In this document: piece after piece, positions 56,666-64,000 of the stretch | Position numbering within the stretch: the stretch's first letter is position 1 | Layout of the letters: the number at the start of each line of letters is the position of its first letter | Assembly (NCBI GenBank): GCA_029378245.1 | Contig: JARKIF010000112.1 | Span: forward strand, 1 to 64,000 | Source: Roridomyces roridus | Taxonomy: Eukaryota; Basidiomycota; Agaricomycetes; Agaricales; Mycenaceae | Direction: 5' to 3' | Length of the DNA: 64,000 bases | The notes under the pieces: model-generated | What the model was told of the DNA's origin: nothing | The model's database searches: none | Seen by the model: only the letters and a program-made list of their open reading frames with translations | Translations under genes and position numbers: made by a program

Positions 56666-57803
56666 CATCAGTAAAACGGCCGGTTTGTCTTTGGCGTCTT
56701 TGGCGTCTTTGCCAAGACCGCCAAAGACAAATTTCCGCCAAAGACATGTGTCTTGGGGATGCCAGGTCCACTTTGCTTTGACAAGACAGATTGTCTTGTC
56801 AAAGACCGATTGCGGCTTATCCAGGACAGCACATCCTTTCAAGAGACACCAATCTTAATTCAAAGAGGTACATTTTAGAGAGACAAACTTCATTCAATTT
56901 TACCTACAATACACATTATCTAAGTACAGGATGGATGAAGCGTGCAGCGGGGACTTGGATCAGATGAGGGTAAGGAAGTAGAGTAGGGACGAGAGGAGTT
57001 ATGCAGGAGAGGAGTGGATGTAAGGAGTGGGCCACGAAGCTTGAAATTTTGGAACTTGAAGCCAAGCTGCCAGTACTAGACTCGGAAGGCTTGCGTCTTG
57101 ATGTAATAGGACAATTCATAATGGAGGACGCGGGGGAGTATCGAGAGGGGGGCCAAGAATGGGTGGAGCAGAACATGAGAGGGTAACTTGGGCGACTCTT
57201 GCATGGCTTGCGGCCGCACTTCGCAGCGACAGATGCGTAGCCTCTTGACAGGGCCTTCTTGGAGCAGCTTGACATGGGGCTTCGCTGGTAGGAGAGCGAG
57301 AGGGTGGTGTGGCAGCCGATACTAAGAGCCAGTGGGCACCGCTGAGGATGACGAGGACAGGTCGAGGGCGGGAGGGGAGACTCGGAGGGAAGATGGCCCG
57401 GGGAGGGAGAGAGAGAGAGACGTGGCAGCGTTACGTTGTCGGCTACTGCCTGAGTCATCATTCGGAATCTTTTCGGAATGGTGTCTCCGCTGATGCTGAA
57501 TGACTTAACGACAGATCTCCGAGTTCAAGCGCTGTCTTTCAACGATTGGACGTCTTTGACGTCGTGCTCCAACACCATGTCTTTGGCTTGTCCAGGGAGT
57601 GGATGTCTTTTTTCGTGACTTGTAGAAAATTGGGTTGGAACCAAAAGTACAACATTGACCAAGATACTTTGGACCAGAAAGATATCTGTGAAAGATGGAC
57701 ACATCCAGCTCTAAGACAAAGACGGCGAAAGACGAGTTTCAAAGACGTAAGACGACCTCCACAAGACAAAGACGCCAAAGACAAACCGGCCGTTTTACTG
57801 ATG
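56666..57803. mobile_element. 1.14-kb element with perfect 37-bp inverted ends
   Basis: 56666-56702, starting CATCAGTAAAACGGCCGG, is exactly inverted at 57767-57803. Subterminal arrays of 'gtctttg/caaagac' words follow on both sides, and TTTGACAAGACA...TGTCTTGTCAAA forms a 12-bp hairpin at about 56776-56803. The 600-bp interior (56870-57490) is of different composition and open on the minus strand, possibly captured host sequence. No target-site duplication was found. Confidence 0.65.
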
Positions 57804-59822
57804 TGTCTGCATTTGATCCGCATTGCCTCTTTGTTTTTGGTCGTTGCCGGTAAGCAAACAAAGACGACGGCTCCGCTTCCACCACCACCGCTGCTCTCGG
57901 TCTCGCTTCAAACCACTCAACCACCTTCAACCACGCCTCAAGTTTTATGGATAATTCAGACACAGACGTCGTCTGGCCAGGGGCCTCCTTCTCCGCGTTG
58001 ACTCGACGTCGCTCGAGTGGTCACTCGTGCCACGGCCTTGACTCCGAGCCTGAGGCCTGGTGTCTCGAAGCCTCTTTAAGTTGTATGAACACCTACGCCG
58101 ACAGACCCCGAACTTAGCTGGGTCCCACTGAGTCCCTGCTCATGCATCGCTGCCTTCACCATTGGCATTGGGATGTCCGATCCAGTGAGTCAATCATGCC
58201 ACACGCTCTTTGAGATTCCTAATTTGAAACAACCTCCAGCTCGATCTTTACAAGGCTCATCCGCGTGTGTTGTCTGGCGCCTTCTCCCTCGAGGAAGGTG
58301 CGATTCATTTGTGTCGAACTCGAGTCTCGGATACTGATGACTAGCATTCCTGCTGCACTCAAATGCTCCCCTGAAGTGTTCTGCCTCAAGTCCTGCTATA
58401 ATTCAGATTAATTGTGTCCTTTCGTCCATCATTTTTTTTAAAAAAATTTAATGAAAACAGCCTCTACAGCATACTATCCTGACCAACTGACACGGTCCTG
58501 GCAGTGGGTTGCTTTTTGGTGATGTTCTTGGACCGGTGTTCTGGCTCTCAAAAAGCGCCCCAACTGATCCGCTACATCAAGATAATGGCTCTCGAGCCAC
58601 TCTCGGGTCAGCTCGAGCCTCGAGTGCGTTGTGTTTCTCAGTTTTGACTTACTCGAATGGCGCTCGAGCTGTGCTGACTACCTTAGGAGCGAGCCAGTTG
58701 ATCACTCTGATCCGAGGAGGGTCGTGGCTACTACGGGGTAGATCCTACGCGCAGGGTGTGTTGGTACCCTCGGGTTACCAGGGCCCTGGAGTGCAGGCGG
58801 AGAGGGGTACCCTCGGGTACCCCGGGGTAAGGCTCGGGACAGTAGAGAATTCGTGTATATTATAGCGTAGTCAGTAAATAGTGAGGGTACCCTCGACCAT
58901 ATTCGTATATGTACCCCAGTACCCCAAATCGAACTGATTTTCTGGCGGTGGGGTGAAATGAACAGATCATGCCCCTGGGGTCATTCAGGCATTATTGAGT
59001 GATTTTGACCCACTCCGCACCAAGTACAAAATCATGGCCTCTTCGGTGAATTTCAGGAACACTTCTGCTGAATTGGGTGAAGCCGAAATCATGGGAGAAA
59101 TGCATGAAAATCAACGAGAACGATAAAAATGAACATTGATCGAGCTAGGGTGTTCTTCGATCGATCTGTATTCCGTCCGGACGTCCTTCGACGACAACAC
59201 TGTTCCACGGTGGGATATTTGAGCGCAGATGGACTTGAGAAGGGTGGATATTAGTCGTGTGGAGCATCTGCTGCGGATGAGGTCAGTGGTGTCACGCCTG
59301 TCACGGCGCTCCACTCCTTCCTCCCAACCCCCACCTCCCTTCTGCCCCCGTCCTCCTCTTCGACTCCTTCGCCCCAGAAACCCCCCTTCAACTCTACTAC
59401 ATGGAAATACTCCCCTCCGGGCCATCTTCACACCCTCACGACGCTTGTAGGGCCTCCAAACGACCCAGGTTTGGGGGGCGTGCCCAAGCCGCCGTGGCGG
59501 TTGCGTGGCGGTCACAATTGGGTGTAGGATTTGATTGTTGGATATTCTGGCTCACTGCTGAGGCCAACGGGCATCCCGTACGTTGCTGATTCCGTTTTAT
59601 GCACTCTGCTCTGACCCAACACTGAAGAAGTTCTCAAGTCAGCGGCCGTCGCAATTGGCGCCGGCTGCGGCGACTCTCGCTCCATCTCTTCATACTATCC
59701 AGTCACGGTGCGTAAGCTGTTGTTCTGCCGGCGTGGCCTGAGCGGCCGTGACATTTGGAAAAGAGAAGGGACACATGAAGGTGTTGTGGACAAGCTCGAC
59801 GTTGAACATGCTGTATACACCG
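57804..59822. other. Intergenic
   Basis: No supported gene. 58735-58920 is rich in 'gggtaccctcgggtacccc' words, reminiscent of the subterminal DNA of hAT MITEs but without matching ends. 59229-59700 has frames on both strands that could not be assigned. Confidence 0.4.
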
Positions 59823-59999
59823 TCAGTTCGACACCGGTCGGAGCGGGTGAACAACACACAAGTCCATATCTATGGCCCCACCGAAGTCCAGGCTGAAGCT
59901 GCCATCGGAGGTGACACCACTGGGGGTATTGATCGTAATGGCAGCGTAGGCAGAGGAGGCGGCGAAGATGAGGGTGGCAGTGAGCGTGCGGGGGAACAT
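59823..59999 (-). CDS. Short secreted protein, probably first exon only (58 aa)
   Basis: ATG 59999 (MFPRTLTATLIFAASSAYAA) gives a good signal peptide and the mature start 'ITINTPSGVTSDGSFSLDF'. This recalls the N-terminal beta-sandwich of agaricomycete secreted Ser/Thr-rich wall proteins. The frame ends at 59823, while family-like sequence ('MFNVELVHNTFM', 'FPNVTAAQ') appears in another frame at 59700-59800, so an intron or a frameshift is likely. A hAT MITE sits 125 bp upstream. Confidence 0.45.
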   Translation of the reverse strand: MFPRTLTATLIFAASSAYAAITINTPSGVTSDGSFSLDFGGAIDMDLCVVHPLRPVSN

Positions 60000-60123
60000 G
60001 GCTGGTGGAGGGAGTGTGGGTGGGGTACAGAAGCAGCATGGTGGAAGGTAGGCGAATTTATCGTCCTCCAAGTCCTTGGCTCACGAAATGCCTCAATGCC
60101 ACCCAAGCCAAAAGTAAATCAAA

Positions 60124-60557
60124 CAGTGTTCGCCCAGAGGGCTTTGAATCTGGGTCCTGGAGGCTCAAAGGCCTTGCAAAGGTCAAAGGGCTTTTCTCAT
60201 AGGGCATCTCAAAGGCCTCTGAGAAAAAATCACATTTTTCGAACATTAGATTTACGGCCACAGAACCTTGACAGAAACACAGAGATGAGCAGTTTTCTGA
60301 ATGCCGAGAACCACACAGCTAATGTCCCTTTCTGTTTGAGTAGAAATGATGACAACAAAGGGGGGCGGGTTGTCGTGACTCGTCGGTGTGACTTGATGCG
60401 CCTCCCGCCGGTGATTGATCGATTGATTGATGCGAAAAGCACGTGATCTCATAGGGCTCTGAGAGCTTTGAAATGTCACGAAAATGTTCATAGCCCTCTG
60501 CAGAGGGGTCTCAAAGGGCTATGAGCTCATAGGGCTTTGCCCTTTGGGCGAACACTG
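60124..60557. mobile_element. hAT-type MITE, 434 bp
   Basis: The ends CAGTGTTCGCCCAGAGGGC and, inverted, CAGTGTTCGCCCAAAGGGC differ at one position. An exact 8-bp duplication AAATCAAA occupies 60116-60123 and 60558-60565. Subterminal words 'agggctttg/caaagccct' repeat on both sides. It lies just upstream of the short secreted gene. Confidence 0.88.
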
Positions 60558-60594
60558 AAATCAAACATCTTTGAAATCTAGCCGCAAGTAGGGA

Positions 60595-61240
60595 ACGGCA
60601 CGAGAGAACCCGCGGGTATCCCCAGGCCTACCCGCAGGTTTACGATTCCTGCCCTGATTAGGAATCGTTCTTTTTAAACCGGGGCCTCAGGGGCATCAAA
60701 CTTCGATCCCCGATATCCATTTGGAAGCGCTTCCGCGGCACTCCCGCTAGCTCTGCAAAGTTCTAGGGTGTGGTTTTTAACTCTGGTTAATTAACCAGTT
60801 AATAAACCGGTGTTTATAAACCCGGTTTATAAATGTTTGGAGGAAAAGGTCAGTTTATAATTCCAATTACATAATACAGCCGGCGCAAAGTGAATCTTTT
60901 CGTAGTCTATCCAGACCAAGTATGGGATAGAATTGCATGAACATTGCCACCAAACTTATGTGTGCATCATATGGCGGACCAAATGAGGTTTGATCCAGGC
61001 CTGATCACAGTTTTATGTGCCTGTGAATGGGCACAGTGACTACTGAGCGCTGATTTCCAACTGATCTCATACAGGATAAGGTTTGAATGTACCCAGGGGA
61101 AATACAGGAGGGGGTGGGTGAGTGCTGGGGTGAAAAATTCATCTCTGAGGCCATTTTCGAGGCCTTTTGAGGCCTGGTTTATTAACCAGTTTATAAACAC
61201 CCCGGTTTGCAAACCAGGTTTATAAACTGGTTTTTAATGG
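60595..61240. repeat. Decayed MITE-like repeats with GGTTTATAAACC words
   Basis: 60605-60640 resembles one end of the TACCCG-type MITE ('cccgcgggtatcc'). At 60770-60840 and 61170-61240, 'ggtttataaac' and 'aaccagtt' words face each other, as in the ends of a further foldback family; boundaries are unclear. Confidence 0.55.
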
Positions 61241-63622
61241 TCCGGGAATTATTGCTGTTTTCCCAAAAGTTGGGACAACCTGATCCGTGATCATTTTTTT
61301 TTTGATTTCAAGTCACCCGGCCGATCTGGCCATATCTCGCTGAATTCTGCACAGAGTTCCTTCGTTTGATCGCCGAAAATCATGTTTTCCACCATTCTTA
61401 TTTATCATGTACCCGGTTTGAATATATTTGGGGTTCTCGGAATACTCGGATCCGCCGGATCGGCGATTTTTGGCGTAACCACAAGGTCGTTTCTGGCAAT
61501 TCCTATGAAGCCAATATGTTTCTAACTACCCTAGGTACCCTCCCATCCAATTTCACGATTTTACGAGCCCGGGTGCCTGTGCTAGAGCCCGCCGAACATC
61601 ACCCCCATCTCCGTGATGTGATGGGTGGATCACCGCTCCGAGATCCGCAATTGACGTGGCACTCCATCTTCTCTTTCCAGGTCCTCCTCATCGATAGCGA
61701 CGTGGTGGCGACGTGGACGCCTGCTGGAGCGCTGAAGTCCAAGGGACGCGCCTCTGCCGCGGAGCAGCCTCCATCTTGCCTCCATCCACATCAATCACAC
61801 TTCAGGCCACGGCCCGCCGTCCGCAGTTTCCTCTCACCGCGCATCCGCGCTGGCCATCGTCAAATTTCGCCACACAGCCTCAGGCAGCTGGAGCTTTAGG
61901 AGCCACGGTCTGGCAACGGAGAGTTCCGAGCTGCACGGCGGCAGAAGTCTTGAGATTCGTGTACGAGGTGCGTCTGACCGACCACCGTCCCTGTGTCCCA
62001 GCTCATCCTCTACCCAGCTGCTGACCGCGCCCTGGGCAGCCCGCGGCCCTGTGTATGACGTAGCAGTCCTATTGTATCTCCTCGTGATCCAATATCATGC
62101 CCATTGTTCGCGCCGCGGTCCAAGACATCCAGTCAACCAATTCACATCCTGGTACCTCGACTCTGACCTTTCTGCTGCTTCTCCGCGGCTCTCCGTGGCC
62201 GTACAACTCTTTTACGCGACTGAGCGCTCGGTCTTGGCCTCGTTCGACGTGCTGCGAGTCGATTCTTGTGTCGGGACCAATGCAGCGACCAAGCGCGGCA
62301 ACTGCCAGCGCTGGCGGGTTGTCCCTCTCTGTTAAGATGCTCCGGGGTGTGCTCATTTCGCTGGTGCTTTCCGATGGACGCCAGGACCGTCCCGCCCTTC
62401 CAGAGGGTTCCGTTTCGGTCAAACCTCAGTACAATCTGAGATCACGTCGCATCATCGCTGGTCAGCGCGCTCTGGCGCACGCAACTCGCCTCCTAAAGTC
62501 GTGAAATTGCGGGGGAGGGTAGCTAGGGTACATGGCAATATACCCTGGGCATCAGAAACCCAAAGTACCATCGCGCAACGACGCTACAAATCACGCCGCC
62601 CGCCGTGGCCAGTATTCCACATACCTCAAATATATTCAAGCTGATTACATGAAAAATAAGAGCGATGGAAAACATGATTTTACAAGGTTAAACCAAGTGA
62701 GTCCGTGCAGGATTGCGTGAGATACAGAGGATTTTACACAGGGCATCAAGTCAACAAAAAATGATCGCGGATCAGGTTGTCCCAACTTTTGTGAAAACAG
62801 CAATAAAAACCACACCCTACTGCAAACTACCCCCGCAGGATACGGGTACGCCGTTCGGCTAGTACCTGCGCACAGATTTTTCGAACCTCGAACCTCAGGT
62901 TCGGTGCAGGTTCGACCCCTCCTCTCGAACTGCACCGCGGGTCCGGTCCGGGGCTCGAACATGTTCGGTGGGGTTCAGAACCGAACACCGGCATCACTAG
63001 TTGCATGTGTTTGGTCTGATAGGCGCGTGATACGCTCCGGCGCTCCTTTTACTCGTTTTCTTCAACGCCACAAGATTGGATTTCGAGACGGTGGACGCAG
63101 TGATGGGGAGTGCGAGCCTGAACGTGAAATCAGCGTCATCACTTCGTTTCCCGACGCCGTGAGCAGTTCATCCAACTTCAGACGCTGGGAACGACGGAAA
63201 ATGCTGCACAGTATTAAATTTTTGTCATATTTGACCAAACCTTGCCTGCATCCCAATATGCGCTCTGTGAGGAAGTTCAGTCACGTCTGAAAGCTGTCGG
63301 AGTACAGAACTTTGTGCGGCCTTGTCCAAGACTTGACTTTGGGTTCAACAAAAATGGCGAGGATAATTAGGCAGCCTTTTTAGAGACTCGTGGACGGCGC
63401 AGGGTTGCAAGTCTTCAGACCCTATTAGAAGAGAAGTGGTTCAGAATTGAAGACGACTAGAGAGCGGCGGGTTTCAACGGTTGGCCGTAAGTACTTTATC
63501 TTCCTTATCAGCTGGTTATCGGCCCTGTTGACGTGGGAACTTGATCAAATGCCGTTGTCATACCGATTTTGGCCTCGTCGCTTGACCTCCACATTGACGT
63601 CGTCCGTCTCGTCCCCGAGACC
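61241..63622. other. Intergenic, no confident gene
   Basis: Frames at 61366-62504 have no known relatives. At 62880-62995 'ggttcg/cgaacc' words and the end 'ccggcatcacta' suggest the right end of another MITE whose left end is not clear. Confidence 0.35.
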
Positions 63623-64000
63623 ATGTTCATCCTCCTCAGCGGCCCCGCCTCCTTTTCATCGGCGGTGGCCACGCTCCCTGAGCCCCCCACGTGGCTCCAC
63701 GTGCTACGCCTCCCGCTCGCCCTCCTCGCTTCTCTCATCCTCCTCCTCATCGCTCGCCATCTCATCTCCCGCCCCACTCTCCCAATCGCCCTCTCAGTCC
63801 AGCCAAAACTCATCGACGTCAAGACCTGTCAGCCACTCCCCGCGACCGAGGTACCTGCCTCCAGTGGCTCTGCCTCCCGCTTCCGGTGGCTCCCGTGGCT
63901 ATCCCGATCGAAGGAGATGACCACGATCAAGGCAGCCACACCACGACCAGTCACCGCCACGCTGCCACTGCCCACACCGCAAGGCCGCGCACCCTCGCGT
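63623..64000 (+). CDS. Membrane protein, 5' part, runs off the right edge
   Basis: From ATG 63623 (MFILLSGPASFSSAVATLPE) the frame is open for 126 codons to the end of the window. 'LRLPLALLASLILLLIARHLI' is a transmembrane helix, followed by a Pro/Ser-rich soluble segment. No stop codon was reached, so this is a partial gene. It may have exons upstream: the preceding 60 bp are also coding-like. Confidence 0.6.
   Translation, partial: MFILLSGPASFSSAVATLPEPPTWLHVLRLPLALLASLILLLIARHLISRPTLPIALSVQPKLIDVKTCQPLPATEVPASSGSASRFRWLPWLSRSKEMTTIKAATPRPVTATLPLPTPQGRAPSR

Noticed and set aside
56916..57461. 181-codon minus-strand frame as a functional gene
   Set aside because: It lies inside a MITE-like element, is Pro/Ser-rich with no known domain, and has no intron or start support; kept only as possible captured DNA.
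62870..62995. Complete MITE with GGTTCG words
   Set aside because: The right end looks convincing but no matching left end or target duplication was found.

Overview
The window looks like a chromosome segment from a mushroom-forming basidiomycete (Agaricomycetes, probably Agaricales). The evidence is many 45-60 nt GT-AG introns, F-box/LRR families whose proteins start MHRALQIDEI, an NB-ARC/TPR STAND protein, an MLKL-like four-helix protein, a berberine-bridge-type oxidase and dense hAT-type MITEs. No bacterial or viral module, rRNA gene, confident tRNA or CRISPR array was found. Joining exons by eye gave several gene models that open reading frames alone do not show; each of these keeps frame across every intron.

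Layout. 0-7 kb: a classical F-box gene on the minus strand is split by about 5.1 kb of non-coding DNA made of two head-to-tail repeat units, one carrying a decayed 89-bp minisatellite. 9.3-10.2 kb: a secreted SMP-30-like propeller gene with a frameshifting deletion. 10.3-13.4 kb: a poly(A)-tailed retroelement remnant (degenerate RNase H plus zf-RVT) with a candidate solo LTR. 14.3-16.8 kb: a multi-exon kinase-like/SAM-like gene. 17.3-18.9 kb: an LRR/F-box-like gene with a one-base frameshift. 19.5-20.8 kb: two MITEs. 21.9-22.2 kb and 30.9-31.3 kb: a duplicated pair of 70-aa, eight-cysteine secreted proteins. 24.4-24.8 kb: a hAT MITE. 25.2-28.1 kb: an intact 864-aa Gly-rich/NB-ARC/TPR STAND gene. 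28.5-33.2 kb: duplicated blocks and gene relics. 33.2-37.1 kb: a multipass and a single-pass membrane protein. 37.3-39.3 kb: an intact LRR/F-box-like gene plus a relic. 40-41.7 kb: a secreted protein and two tiny membrane proteins. 43.2-44.7 kb: a FAD oxidase. 45.9-47.6 kb: another LRR paralogue. 48.2-49.3 kb: a protein with a C-terminal F-box. 50.3-51.2 kb: a 4HB-only protein. 51.2-64 kb: repeat-rich DNA with a gene broken by a hAT MITE, a gene-size inverted-repeat element, two further repeat clusters and a membrane-protein gene running off the right edge.

How the parts relate: there is no metabolic cluster. The region behaves like a fast-evolving accessory compartment. It holds substrate-recognition genes (F-box/LRR) in birth-and-death, innate-immunity or cell-death genes (STAND with near-identical TPRs, 4HB, kinase-like), secreted small cysteine-rich proteins duplicated with their promoters, and transposons that visibly break genes. 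The strongest candidates for something undescribed are the paired eight-cysteine secreted proteins and the STAND gene with homogenised TPRs.
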